Below are positions 21,880 through 32,882 of a stretch of 64,000 nt of DNA, in pieces (positions within the stretch are counted from its first letter, which is position 1; the number at the start of each line of letters is the position of its first letter). The position numbers and the translations under genes were made by a program. Source of the DNA: Ryuthela nishihirai (lineage: Eukaryota > Arthropoda > Arachnida > Araneae > Heptathelidae); the NCBI GenBank assembly GCA_038380435.1, contig JAWZYU010000019.1, forward strand, positions 19,431,801 to 19,495,800, read 5' to 3'. Under the pieces are notes generated by a model, which searched no databases, was not told the origin of the DNA, and saw nothing but the letters and a program-made list of their open reading frames with translations.

Positions 21880-22680
21880 GTAGTGTACTCCCTTTCGGAA
21901 TGCGATGTGACTGGGCCAAATGTCGTGGCTGCCGGAGGACGATGCGATGAGTACTTAGAGAACTTCACCCTCACTTCGGTGAAAAGACAGGTTCGCGCGT
22001 TTTTAGGCCCGTGGCACTTTATACCTGATGTTCACTGCGTTGAATGATGAATAACAATAGTCCATCAATTTACTGCACGAGAGTTCGATAGGGACGACAC
22101 AGTTTTATTTACAGTTTATACACTCAAGTGCTGGGGATGCGCTCAACTCCGTGGGCCCTTGCTGCCTTGCTGCTGCAAACATTAATAATGAGGTGGAGAA
22201 TCGCACACTCTGCAAGTTCTCACTTGACAGACCTCAAACTCGGCGAAAGGATAATCAACCTTTGCCTACACTGTGGTTCACTCTGAATCCACAAAACTAT
22301 TATCAGATTCTCCAAGAATCTCGATTCCCTCTTGGAATCACACCCTCGCTTCAAGGGTTACTTCGAGTAAGGCGCGGCGTCCTGATGCGAATCGAAACGA
22401 CTCCCTCTCGTTCAAAACCTCACACCAAACTGTTGTCTCAAAAATCCCGTCTAGCCTCTTCTCTGCACTAGCGCTCTAAGCTAGTCATTTACGGCCATAA
22501 ACAACTTCTGGAATCGATCTTGATGCAAGCAGCCCGTTTCCGACCCGAAAACAACAACAGTGAGTTACATCCCAGTGCAAAAATACACTCAATACATAAA
22601 AATATATACAATAATAAAATACAACAAAAATACATCAATAAATAAATAAAATTGAAATTAGAGGGACACGACAGTTATTC
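21880..22680 (-). other. Possible LTR-like sequence next to the minisatellite
   Basis: On the minus strand a TGTCGTGTCCC start lies at about 22673, and a related TGTCGTCCC string at about 22102. The tract between is balanced in GC with an A/T-rich part at 22560-22670. Such starts are seen in LTRs, but no primer-binding site, integrase or protease was recognised, and no second LTR is in view. Alternatively, ordinary unique sequence. Confidence 0.25.
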
Positions 22681-23405
22681 ATGTAAATTTCTTTACCTTT
22701 GTGATTAAATTATTTTATTATTAGATTGATTAGTTACTTTCAATTCACGCTCGGTTAGTCACTATAAAAATTTGCAACAATATCAGTGCAAATTCGGCAG
22801 AGTAATTTTAACAACTAATAAACTATTTTAAAATGAACTCAACTAATTTTTTATTATAAACAATTAGTAAACAATGACTATTGATTTGTGATACAACTTC
22901 GATCTCAAGTCAATTTTCCAGTGCTTAATAATTATTCCAAAAAGACAAAAAAAATCCATGAATTTCTTATTACTGAATATAAAATATCTGTGATGATATG
23001 AACTAAACTTTGGGAAATCTGACAAACATCAGTTGTCTAATAAGCATTTAATTGAACAATATATTGCAAAATGCTGATATGTTTATATTTTTATAAAAAG
23101 TGAATTTGATTTACTTAACAAGTGAAAGAAGCTAAAAATAAATGGAATATTCTTACTGTAGTTTTCACCAGTATGAGTCTTGCAGAAAGATGAATAACAG
23201 AAATATTTCTCAGTTACTCATCCATCGATTCAAAACGTATTTTGCCAGAACCAGAAATGTACTTACCTAAGAAAGGAAAAAAAAAAAATACCATTTATTA
23301 AAAATATGATATGGATTAATAAGCCACATAATTTAGAAGTATTAAATATTGTAAATACATCAAATTTAAAATTAGAAAAACAAACTGTAACCGTGTGGAT
23401 CTTAA
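22681..23405. other. AT-rich intergenic DNA
   Basis: Nothing recognised. Confidence 0.55.
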
Positions 23406-23413
23406 TACACAAA

Positions 23414-23617
23414 TAAAAAAAAACAAAAAAAAAAACCTCAAGCAGCTGCTTGCCACAGAGGTCTGACAGGAGCCTGTCAGTTTATATGCCACAGTAGAAG
23501 ATCTGAGAGGATGGCAGGACCTCAGCAGAAAACAACACGAACATCCATGTCTTACCCGGGGTTCGAACCCAGGTCCCGTAGATCAGTAGCCAAGCGTGCT
23601 AACCACTCGGCCACGGG
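23414..23617 (-). mobile_element. SINE-B, full length
   Basis: Complete from a long A-rich tail to box A. Candidate TSD acacaaa at 23407-23413 and 23618-23624. Confidence 0.92.
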
Positions 23618-23723
23618 ACACAAAATAGCTACATATTAAGTAAAATAAATAATTAATTATTATAATCCTTTATAATTTTTTTCACCATTTAATAATTTTT
23701 TTTATGAAGGATGAAATTTTGAA

Positions 23724-23930
23724 GACCGATATTCACTTTAGGTATTTATGATGAAATAATCTTCACCATTTGTTAAAGTTTGAAATTTGCAGTAGAAAAC
23801 TTATCACAAAGAATGAGAAAGCTTATATTTTTAACCACGCACTATTGCGAAAAAGTTTAGACTCTCAGTTTAGATCTTAATTTTTAGCTGTAAATCTGAA
23901 TGTTAGCACACATTACAAAACGAAATGCAG
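23724..23930 (+). repeat. Direct repeat, right copy
   Basis: Partner of 21221-21424. Both share ACCACGCACTATTGCG in the middle. The interval between the copies is about 2.3 kb and holds the minisatellite and a SINE-B. Confidence 0.8.
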
Positions 23931-24049
23931 GAAATCTTAATGCTATAAAATATCTTATATTTTAATCTAAATTCTATTTTATATTATAATCAACATATAT
24001 AATTACTATATAGTCAGCAAATAAAACTATTTTATATTTAAAACTTCAA

Positions 24050-24870
24050 TTTAAAGGATTGTTAACATAAAGTAAAAATAATGGTAGTCCTAGTAGAGAA
24101 CCCTGTGGTACTCCGAATTTAAATGATCTTTGTTTACTTAATAAGATGGTAATTTTTACTTCTGATTTCTATTTGTAAATATGAATTAAACCAATCGAAT
24201 TAAGCATCTTTTATTCCAATATTTTCAATTTTCTTTAATAACATATTCCTAGATAAAGAATCAAATGCTTCAGAAATATTGATAAAGAGTACACTTCTTT
24301 TATTTTCATTAAAATCATTATCAGTTATACTTGATAGCATTGCTGTAGCAGCTTCTGTACCATTGCTTTCAAAAACAAACTCGATAATCAGAAATTATTT
24401 TTATTCATATAACCTACTAATCTTTTAAAAACAATAATTTCCATTAATTTTAAAAACATAATTTGAACGGAAATTGCTCTATAATTATTTGCAAATGGCC
24501 GAGTGGTTAGCGCGCTTGGCTACTGATCTAAGGGACCTGGGTTCGAGCCCCGGGTTAAGGCATGGATGTATGTGTTGTTTTTCTGCTGAGGTCCTGCAAT
24601 CCTCACAGACCTTCTACTTTGGCATATAAACTGACAGGCTCCTGTCAGATATCTGTGGCAAGCAGCTGCTTGATTTTTTTTATTTATGTCTCCTGAATTT
24701 AAACTTAGAGTAATAACTTTTTAAAAACTGATGGAAAAATTCCATTTTCATAAGGAAAATTCACAATTTTTTTCTAACTCGTCACAAATATATCAAGCAA
24801 CACTTTTTAATGTATATGCTGAAATTTTGTCATCCTCAGAAGATTGTTCAGTTTAAAAAAATTTACCATA
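24050..24870 (-). pseudogene. Jockey/CR1-like LINE reverse transcriptase relic split by SINE-B
   Basis: Reading the minus strand downward: IFPSVFK and KVITLSLNSGDIN (24870-24690), the SINE-B, then NNYRAISV (about 24480), KRLVGYMNKNNF, FVFESNGTEAATAM, SVLFINISEAFDSLSR (about 24270) and KFGVPQGSLLGLPLFLLYVN (24120-24061). These are RT motifs 1-4 in order, including GVPQGS. The first catalytic Asp of the F-D-S-AFD motif reads Asn, and stops and frameshifts break the frame. The YADD box would lie below 24050 and is not seen. Distinct from the RTE-like LINE elsewhere in the window. Confidence 0.85.
24494..24686 (+). mobile_element. SINE-B nested in the LINE RT relic
   Basis: Box A (ATGGCCGAGTGGTTAGCGCG) to CAGCTGCTTGA plus a T-run tail. 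It lies between the GDIN and NYR motifs of the RT. The first about 9 bases of the head are missing. Confidence 0.92.
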
Positions 24871-25364
24871 TTTAGAAATTCATATGTATTAGTAGGTAGT
24901 AAGTAACATAACCATAATGTCGTACGGTTCTGTAGTACTATTTTTTTATAATAAATCCATTTTAACTTCCCCAATAATTAAAATATTTTATAAGATTTTT
25001 TAATAATTCATGTAAATAAATTAATAAATATTTTCTTATCCAAACTTGGTGACCGATAAATGAATAGCAATAAATGGCCATTGTCTAATTTGTGTTTTAA
25101 AAATAATAATATCTGCATTATTAAATTACATTGGTGCTTAAAATTAAAGGATAGTGTATAAATTCGTACATAACTCGAAGTATTTTCAAGGGAATGCAAT
25201 GAAATTTGGTAAAGAGGTTTATTGTTACTTTGCAAACGTAAATCAAGAAAAAAAAAATCCTAATCGTATAATGTGCATGCGTTAAGATCATAATCGTGCA
25301 ATTGACATGAAGGAGCAGTCCACGGAACAATACTTAAAGTCTCTTACGTACGACATGGGGTATC
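24871..25364. other. AT-rich intergenic DNA
   Basis: No gene or repeat recognised. Confidence 0.5.
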
Positions 25365-25487
25365 TTAATATGGAGTATGATCACCCCTGATAGCAATGCA
25401 GCTCATACTGTTAATGGGGATATTGACGAGGTCTTGGATTAATGACCACTCCTCGACAAGTGCTGTTCTGAGTTCGTGGAGTGTTCT
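25365..25487 (-). pseudogene. Tc1-like transposase, extreme C-terminus
   Basis: The minus strand reads TLHELRTALVEEWSLIQDLV, then INSMSCIAIRGDHTPY and a stop at 25365-25367. The LR-AL-EEW...IRG-HT-Y ending is characteristic of Tc1 transposases. Everything upstream is missing, since a SINE-A fragment begins at about 25488. Confidence 0.78.
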
Positions 25488-25640
25488 GGGAAGAGACTTG
25501 ACGGGAGGCTACATCTGTCTCCTAACAGCTGTGCAGTGGGTTCCCCAAACTTTTCTAAGCCCTTGGAGTCCTTGTGACATATGGCCATTTAGTCCATTGT
25601 GCGCATAAAAAAGTGCCGCTCAGAGGTAAAACAACCCAAT
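25488..25640 (+). mobile_element. SINE-A, 5'-truncated
   Basis: Begins at the CTTGACGGGAGGCTAC block and ends GAGGTAAAACAACCCAA. The tRNA-like head is absent. Confidence 0.87.
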
Positions 25641-25737
25641 TCAAAACACTATGAAAATTTTACCATGAAAATTATTGCCATTTGATTATACCCAGTCCTT
25701 TTTCTTTTCTGAAGTCTTCGCAGTGAAAAAAAAAAGC

Positions 25738-25885
25738 TCCGGGGAAGGCATGGCTGTTTGTGTCGTTTTTCTGCTGAGGTTCTGCCATCCTCTCAGATCT
25801 TCTACTGTGGCATATAAACTGACAGGCTCCTGTCAGACCTCTGTGGCAAGCAGCTGCTTGAGGGGGTATTTATTTTTTATTCATT
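25738..25885 (+). mobile_element. SINE-B, 5'-truncated
   Basis: Starts just after box B (GGGGAAGGCATGGC) and has an intact 3' palindrome and ATTT tail. Confidence 0.88.
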
Positions 25886-26390
25886 AATATCAGAGCTGAA
25901 TTCACACAACACTCACAAAAGAGCGCCATCTCCGACTCTTTTACTTTTTAATACATTTTAAAATATTTGAAATATACACTCAGCAGCTACTTTATCAATT
26001 ACAGTTCCATATTATGTGAATAAATAACACATATAAAGAACACAATAATTTCTTTAATAACCTTTTTATCAACGAAAGATAATTTAAAGCTCTCAATTAA
26101 ATTGATTTCAATCCCGAATTCCAACTATATGCGTTCAGTATTTAAAGAGCAATGGAAGCAAGATAGAAATTATTACTATTATTAGCAATGCAGCAAATCT
26201 CGATCTTTTTAACGTGTACAAGTGTAGTCCTGCTATCGAGACTTTATCCCATGTTCCTTGAAATGTAGAGGATGCAGATCTCTTGTTTAAAATATCTGTA
26301 TCTGGTCTACACCTTGTGCATAAATGAATAAAAAAAAATCTAAAGTTCCTGTTTTTCATAGGCATTCAGAGGCCACATGTTTTTCTAGAC
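25886..26390. other. Unassigned AT-rich DNA
   Basis: No support for a gene. The minus-strand ORF at 26135-26365 has no recognised motif. Confidence 0.5.
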
Positions 26391-26640
26391 CAGAGGTTCC
26401 CAAACTTATTTGTCCTACCGCCCCCTTTTCAGAAAAAAAAAAAAAAATACTCAGCGCCCCCTGGAAATCTACCTTCTTTAAGGGGAGAAAGATGCAGTGA
26501 CAAATTTGTGTTTTTTTTATGTATCTATATTTCTACCTACGTCCTACAACATAGCAAAAAAAACCGCACCCGAGGCTACTACCGACCTCCTGGATCGTTC
26601 CAGCGCCCCCCAGGGGGCGGTATCGCCCACTTTGGGAAGC
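26391..26640. mobile_element. hAT-type MITE or end fragment
   Basis: Starts CAGAGGTTCCCAAACTT with ACCGCCCCC just inside. Near its right end it has GGGGGCGGTATCGCCC and TTTGGGAAGC, the inverse of the start. The terminal bases of the right TIR are lost. It may be the outer end of the hAT relic that follows. Confidence 0.6.
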
Positions 26641-26756
26641 AAAGTGCTGTCCAACTTCTCTAAGACCGCGGGCCATATTTTCTTTTGCTAATATTTCGCG
26701 GGCCAAAAAAAAAATAATATGATAGGATAAGTAATTGAAAGTCAGTTCATGTCACC

Positions 26757-27135
26757 TCAAAAAATTATTTTTATTTATACGAAAAAATAATAAGTAATAA
26801 TAAACCTAAAAAACCTCCAAAAATTTTATTTATACGAAAAATAATAAGTAATAATAAACCTAAAAAACCTCCAAAAATTTTATTTATACGAAAAATAATA
26901 AGTAATAATAAACCTAAAAAACCTCCAAAAATTATTTTATTTATACGAAAAATAATAAGTAATAATAAACCTAAAAAACCTCAAAAATTATATTATTTAT
27001 ACGAAAAATAACAAGTAATAATAAACCTAAAAAACCTGAAAAAATTATTTTATTTATACGAAAAATAATAAGTAATAATAAACCTCAAAAATTACTTTAT
27101 ATAGATAAAAAATAAGAAGTAATAATAAACCAATA
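26757..27135. repeat. AT-rich satellite, about 55-57 bp x 7
   Basis: TATACGAAAAATAATAAG recurs near 26778, 26833, 26887, 26944, 27000 and 27057, with a decayed unit after 27100. Units are joined by AAACCTAAAAAACCTCC. It lies directly downstream of the hAT transposase relic (in its direction of reading), probably within the same element. Confidence 0.92.
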
Positions 27136-27170
27136 TAAATTTTCTAAACCTTATCAAATATTTAATAAAT

Positions 27171-28156
27171 TTAATGGGAGCATTGTGGCCGTAGTTGTTC
27201 GGCAATAATTTCTTTTACGTCCATATCGATATTTGTTGTTGCGAGCCGGAGTAATATATGTTCAAGTGTAGAGTCTTTCAAGCAGTTTCTGTATCTTGAT
27301 TTTATATTTTTCTTATCAGAAAATGCGCGCTCTCAGATATATGTACTTCCGAACATAGAAATTATTTGGAGTCCAAAATCTTTCATTTTTGGATATTTTT
27401 CTTTAGGCAAAAGTTCTATTCCAGTTTCTCTATTATATGCAATAATTGGGTCGGCCTGAAGGTCACATAATTCCATTTGATATTTAGGATCTACGGTGCT
27501 AATATCAATATTTAATGGATTACTGAATAAATTTTAATTTTGCTTAAGGTCATCAAATTGTGAAAATCTTCTATTAAAATCTTAAATTAGGATATCTAAT
27601 TTAGGAACAAATTTTTCAAAATTAACTGTTTTATTAAGTTGCTTCATTTCTTCGTAGAACTCTTTAAAATTTCAAAATGAATTAAATTGTTTTCCTGCAA
27701 ATTTGACTTCAACAATTGTAGTTTGTTTTTAAACTCAGTAAAATGATTATAAAGACAGCACACGTTTTGATTTTTTCCTTGTAAAGATTTATTCAAGACA
27801 TTTAAATAATCTGTAATGTCTGTTAGGAAAGCAAATGAACATAGAAAATTTTCATCAACAAAACTTGCTATTAAATCTTCATCGGTGCCCACTTCTGTGA
27901 GAAAAAGATAAATTTCTTTTCAAAGTGTAAAAAATATCATGAGGCATTTTCCGGCACTTAACCAGCGATGTAAGAGCAGATCGCCATACTCAGCATTCAG
28001 TTCGTCCAAAAAAGCTTTAAATTTTCTGTGTGTAAGAAAACGATTTCCGCAACGAATTAAATTGGTAATTTTGACAACCTTTTCCATTACGTCGTTTATT
28101 CTCAGCGAAATGCCACACGATGTCTCCTGGTGCACAATACAGTGCAACATAGACAA
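27171..28156 (-). pseudogene. hAT-family transposase-like relic (GTF2IRD2/ZBED-like type), C-terminal part
   Basis: The minus strand reads, in order: LHCIVHQETSCG and VVKITNLIRCGNRFLTHRKF (28156 onward), ELNAEYGDLLLHRWLSAGK, a frameshift, FLTDITDYLNVLNKSLQGKN (about 27820), and after more breaks YQMELCDLQADPIIAYN. The hAT dimerisation block follows: ISMFGSTYI, an in-frame TGA where a Cys is usual, and ERAFSDKKNIKSRYRN, then LEHILLRLATTN, ending at a stop at 27171. This is the order seen in domesticated and transposon proteins of the GTF2IRD2/SCAND3-like hAT group. There are several frameshifts and stops, and the start and zinc-finger region are not seen, so it is dead. Confidence 0.85.
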
Positions 28157-28315
28157 CGCATGCCATGTGCATGCGCATTGAGAGCGATCCGTGCTGTCGT
28201 TAGATGCTTCTTATTATTGCAGCCTCATAAAGAGATTTGTTTGATGACGCCGCACCGCTCTTAAAAGGTTTCAGAAGTTTGCCGATCGGCTTAAGGATGT
28301 TTTGTAAACTTTATC

Positions 28316-28424
28316 TGCTGAAGTCCTGCCATCCTCACAGACCTTCTACTATGGCATATAAACTGACAGGCTCCTGTCAGACTCTGTGGCAAGCAGCTGC
28401 TTGAGGGGGTATTTATTTTTTTTT
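28316..28424 (+). mobile_element. SINE-B, 5'-truncated
   Basis: CTGCTGAAGTCCTGCC to the CAAGCAGCTGCTTGAGGGGG 3' end and ATTT/T tail. A SINE-A inserted right behind its tail. Confidence 0.9.
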
Positions 28425-28437
28425 TATAGAATGAGTA

Positions 28438-28826
28438 TTGGATTGGATTGTTTTACCTCTGAGCGGCACTTTTTTGCACACCATGGGCTAAATGGCCAGG
28501 CCACAAGGACCCCGAAGGCTCAGAGAAGGTTGGGGGAGGGGACCCATTGGAACAGCTGTTGGGAGACAGATGGTAGCCTCCCGTCAAGGCCATCCAGCGT
28601 GTTCTTTAACGTGCACATGGTATGGCTCTCCCGCACACGCGGCCACGGCTTAAGTCCCATCCGACGGACGGTGGCCTTTTCAAGCCCATCGGTGTCCCCC
28701 TACTGACCGTGGGCAGGGCGGGGAAATTTTGCGGAGATAAATCTCAACGCTGACCTAGCTGGGACTCGAACCTGGGAACTACAGATTACGAGCCTGGCGC
28801 GCTACCGACTGAGCCACTCCCGCCCC
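28438..28826 (-). mobile_element. SINE-A, full length, with TSD
   Basis: Near-consensus copy. The TSD tatagaatgagta is at 28425-28437 and 28827-28839, beginning in the T-tail of the neighbouring SINE-B. Confidence 0.94.
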
Positions 28827-28839
28827 TATAGAATGAGTA

Positions 28840-30070
28840 AATTGAAGATCGCATATGATGTAAAGTAATATAAGTTGACAAAAATTATAAGGTGAATGAC
28901 ACCTTCAAGAAGTGGTCTTTATAACCCTATAAAATCCTCCTTTCCTACTATTCTTTCTGTTTGCCGCCTCAAATGATTAAAGATTATACGTCTCATTTGA
29001 TCTTAGTTTTATTTTTCTCATTCGAAACAGGGTACAAGGAAGAAGAGATTTGCCAAAGTGGAAGAATAGGTGCTTAGAGAAATATCTACTGTAGAACAGT
29101 CTTTGTTGACGATGAAATAAATCACGCAGATCTTCCATTGTAATCGCGTGTCGCAGAGTGATTTGAATATGCATATCCTCCCTCAGTATGTATTAAAATT
29201 CACTCTCACTCTAGAAATGATACTATCTTGTCACCAAAGCAAACAACGATCACGGGACATTAGTCATGTCACGGAAAAGAGACGGGCAAAAATAATAAGT
29301 AGCGAAAAATGTATCACTGATTCATGTTTCGTGATTTAAAACAACATTCTCATCTTGATGAAGCGTCAGATTTCCGTGTAATGAATGTGTGGAAAATGCA
29401 GGAAGCGCCAAGCAGGGAGCTGGTAGTAGTGTGTGAGAAGGGGTGAGGAAGGGGGGGGGTGTCAGTCGCTTTGACTCCCCTCTTCTGCTACCGAATTGGT
29501 GACTGCTTGACGCCGCTCGCTGCGATGACACATCGGGAGGCGTCTCGCGCCACGCTGTCATCGTCGCCGCGAAGCAATTCTGGTTCTTCTCTCCACCCAC
29601 CTCTACGTAGATCAGGGAGGAAAGGGGAGAGAGGATGGGAAGGGGGTTCGAAAAGCCCGGGACAACAAAAACATGTTTGACGCCGAAACCAGAGGCGGAG
29701 CGCCGGAAATGATACATTATTTATGCAAGAGTAATCGTTGGCTCAACGTCGGGTAGCAGGAAAGGATGCAACGCCTCTCTTATGTGGTTCTGGCTGGGGA
29801 CGAGCGCATCTCACTTTCGCCTACTTTCATTTCTGGGCAAAACTCAGAAGCGCTTAAAAGTTTCGATGGACACGTCAATGTTTTCCGCGACAGTTAATAA
29901 ATTTGCCAATTCATTACATTTGCAGATTTATTGGTTGTAGCTTAGTTTCACACATGATGAACAAAACTGCAGGTGAAAGATCAAATCATGTGCGAAGTAT
30001 CTGCTTTTGAATACTGAGATTTTTAGGGGCTAAATGGTCAAGTTACTAAGGTTCAAACATTCGAAAAATC
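28840..30070. other. Unassigned DNA with a GC-rich middle
   Basis: 29380-29830 is GC-rich with many CpGs and a G run at about 29449, unlike its surroundings. The minus-strand ORF at 29322-29717 (131 codons) is open but Pro/Ser/His-rich with no recognised domain. Possible promoter or exon; not supported further. Confidence 0.35.
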
Positions 30071-30075
30071 GGGTA

Positions 30076-31042
30076 AAGTCGCTCAAAAAAAGTATCCGAA
30101 CACTATGATTGATTACAGAATTCAGAAAAAATATCTGGCTGACACGAAGGTTGTCAGATCACTAATTTCTAAAAAAAATCGTTGCCAGATATTTTTTCTG
30201 AATTCTGTAATCAATTATAGTGTTCGGATATTTTTTAATATATATAATGCGTATGAATATATAATATAATGAATATGGAGCGTGTGCAGTTACCGTTCAC
30301 AGGAAACTGGAATGGTTGCGGTTAATGTTCACAGCACATTGGATCGTGTGAGCTCACAAAGACCTAGATCGTGTGGGCTCACTCACGGAAATATTGAGCG
30401 TGTGCAGTTACCGTTCACAGCAAACTGGAGCGTGTGCAGTTTCCGTTCACAGCAAACTGGAGCGTGTGCAGTAACTGCACACGCTCCAGTTTGCTATGAA
30501 CGGTAACTGGAGGGTGTACAGTTGCTCTACACGCTCCAGATATTTTTCCTGAATTCTGTAATCACGTGACACGAAGGTTGCCAGATCACTAATTTCTAAA
30601 AAAAATCGTTGCCAGATATTTTTTATGAATTCTGTAATCAATCATAGTGTTCGGATATTTTTTAATATATATAATGCGTATGAATATATAATGTAATGAA
30701 TATGGAGCGTGTGCAGTTACCGTTCACAGCAAACTGGAACGGTTGCGGTTAATGTTCACAGCACATTGGATCGTGTGGGCTCACTCACGGAAATATTGAG
30801 CGTGTGCAGTTACCGTTCACAGCAAACTGGAGCGTGTGCAGTAACTGCATACGCTCCAGTTTGCTGTGAACGGTAACTGGAGCGTGTACAGTTGCTGTAC
30901 ACGCTTCAGATATTTTTCCTGAATTCTGTAATCACATGACACGAAAGTTGCCAGATCACTAATTTCTAAAAAAATCGTTGCCAGATATTTTTTCTGAATT
31001 CTCTAATCAACCATAGTGTTCGGATTTTTTTTTGAGCGACTG
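30076..31042. mobile_element. Composite Tc1-type MITE with tandemly duplicated hairpin core
   Basis: TIRs AGTCGCTCAAAAAAAGTATC (left) and TTTTTTTTTGAGCGACTG (right) are flanked by TA (30074-30075 and 31043-31044). The core unit starts at GATCACTAATTTC and recurs at 30158, 30584 and 30954, giving two tandem units of 426 and 370 bp plus a partial one. Each unit holds several GAGCGTGTGCAGTTACCGTT repeats and their inverse, so each can fold into a long hairpin. The short ORFs here (30282-30506 and 30447-30641) are readings of these repeats. Confidence 0.88.
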
Positions 31043-31083
31043 TACATCCAACGAAGAGAAGTGGATGAGGCCCTTGCCAGTCA

Positions 31084-31452
31084 GGGGCGGGGGTGGCTAG
31101 GTCGGCAGCGCGCCAGGCTCGAAATCTGCAGTTCCCAAGTTCGAACCCCAGGTGGGTCAGCATCGAGATTTATCTCCGCGAAACCCTCACCCTGCCCACG
31201 GTCAGTAGGGGACATCGATGGGTTTGGAAATGTCACCGTCTGTTGGATGGGACGTTGTGCGTTAAGTCGTAGCCCCGTGTGCGGAAAGAATACGCTAGAT
31301 GGCCTTGACGGCAGGCTACCATTGTCTCCTAACAGCTGTTCAGTGAGTACCCTCCCCCAACCATCTCTGAATCCTCGGGGTCCTTGTGACCTGTTATTTA
31401 GCCCATATTTTGCAGAAAAGTGCCGTTCAGAGATAGAAACAGCCCAACTCGG
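31084..31452 (+). mobile_element. SINE-A, moderately diverged, with TSD
   Basis: Full length with a GTTGTGC duplication in the GGGACGTT block. The TSD gccagtca is at 31076-31083 and 31453-31460. It landed about 35 bp right of the composite MITE. Confidence 0.9.
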
Positions 31453-31460
31453 GCCAGTCA

Positions 31461-31790
31461 CAAATCAGGATAAATCAGTTTAACAAATATTATTTTCTAT
31501 CATTTATTAAAGGAAATTTAAATTATATAATGGAAACGATTTACAGTGTTTTACAATTTACATCTAATTTACATTGGTTTGACATATAATTTTACAATAT
31601 AATGACATGAATATTTTGGGACACCTAAGTTAGGGTTCCCATAGTTAAGTGCCGCTGCTGACCCATCTCTATCTGCTACTGAGGCATCCTTTCTGCTCTT
31701 TCTAGATATATTGTATAACTGATAGGATCAAGTGGATTATGAGGGTATTTAGCTTTCACGGTATTAAATGTTTTTTTTTTTTTAATTTTT
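31461..31790. other. AT-rich unassigned DNA
   Basis: Nothing recognised. Confidence 0.5.
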
Positions 31791-32066
31791 TGACCCCGAG
31801 GGCTCAGGGAAAGTTGAGGCGAAGGGACTGGACACCTGTTAGGAGAAAAATTGAAGTCTCCTTTCAAGGCCATCTAGTGTGTTCTTTAACGTGCACAAAT
31901 GACTAGTAGGCCACGACTTAATCCCGTCTGACGGACTTCAACAATCCTTTCTCCCCGAGGGCAGGATGTGGATTGAACGGGAAAAAATCCCAGTGGGATC
32001 TGGGGACTCGAACATGGGATTATCAGATTACGAACTTGGTATGCTATCGTCTGAGCCAACCTCTGT
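31791..32066 (-). mobile_element. SINE-A, old, 3' end missing
   Basis: GACCCCGAGGGCTCAGGG, TTCTTTAACGTGCAC, a decayed body and a box B/box A region (GGACTCGAACATGGG, GTCTGAGCCAACC). Confidence 0.8.
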
Positions 32067-32282
32067 CTCAGAGAATGATGTAATGTTCTGTAAGAGATGA
32101 AGTCCCACCGCACAGAATGACGAGACTTTGGCGTCATCCGCTGACTCTTAAATGAAGTGCTGATATCATTTGATGCTATCACTAGTTCATTTTACGTCTA
32201 CATAGAGTGTATGTTTCTTATGAGAAAAATAATATGATACTAATTACTTAGCCTTTAATTTACAAGCGAAACAAGTGATATT

Positions 32283-32882
32283 ATAAATAAAATTCCCTCA
32301 AGCGGTTGCTGGCCACAGAAGTCTAATAGAAGTATGTCAGTTTAATATCCCATAGAAAAGATATGTGCGTAAAGCGAGACCTCAGCAGAAAGGGTTGGGT
32401 TAGGTTGTTTACCTCTGAGCGGCACTTTTTTGCACACAATGGGCTAAATGGCCAGGTCACATGGACCCCGAAGGCTCAGAGAAGGTTGTGGGAGGGGACC
32501 CACTGGAACAGCTGTTGGGAGACAGATGGTAGCCTCCCGTCAAGGCCATTAAGCGTGTTCTTTAACGTGCACAGGGTATGACTCTCCCGCTCACGGGGCC
32601 ACGGCTTAACTTCCCATCCGACGGACGGCGGCCTTTCCAAGCTCATCGGTGTCCACTATTGACTATGGACAGGGCGGGGAATTTTTGCGGAAATAAATCT
32701 CAACGCTGACCCAGCTGGGACTCGAACCTGCGAACTACAGATTACGAGCCTGGCGCGCTACCGACTGAGCCATCCCCGCCCCTCTCAGCAGAAAGACAAC
32801 AAAAGAAACATTCATGCGGGGGTTCGGACCCGGGTTCTTTGATCAGTAGCTAAGCATGTTAACCACTCTGCCACCACGACGG
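32283..32882 (-). mobile_element. SINE-B split by SINE-A
   Basis: Decayed SINE-B. The tail side is 32283-32392 (CTCAAGCGGTTGCTGG) and the head side 32796-32882 (GGTTCGGACCCGGG, TTAACCACTCTGCC). The SINE-A at 32393-32783 separates them. Confidence 0.85.
32393..32783 (-). mobile_element. SINE-A, full length, nested in SINE-B
   Basis: The TSD ctcagcagaaag (32381-32392 and 32784-32795) is SINE-B body sequence. Confidence 0.94.

Noticed and set aside
26757..27135. CRISPR-like array of 55-57 bp units
   Set aside because: Whole units are repeated with no variable spacers. It is an AT-rich satellite.
29322..29717. 131-codon minus-strand ORF as a host gene
   Set aside because: Low-complexity Pro/Ser/His composition from a GC-rich, G-run-containing tract. 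Without a domain or splice evidence I only note it as possible.
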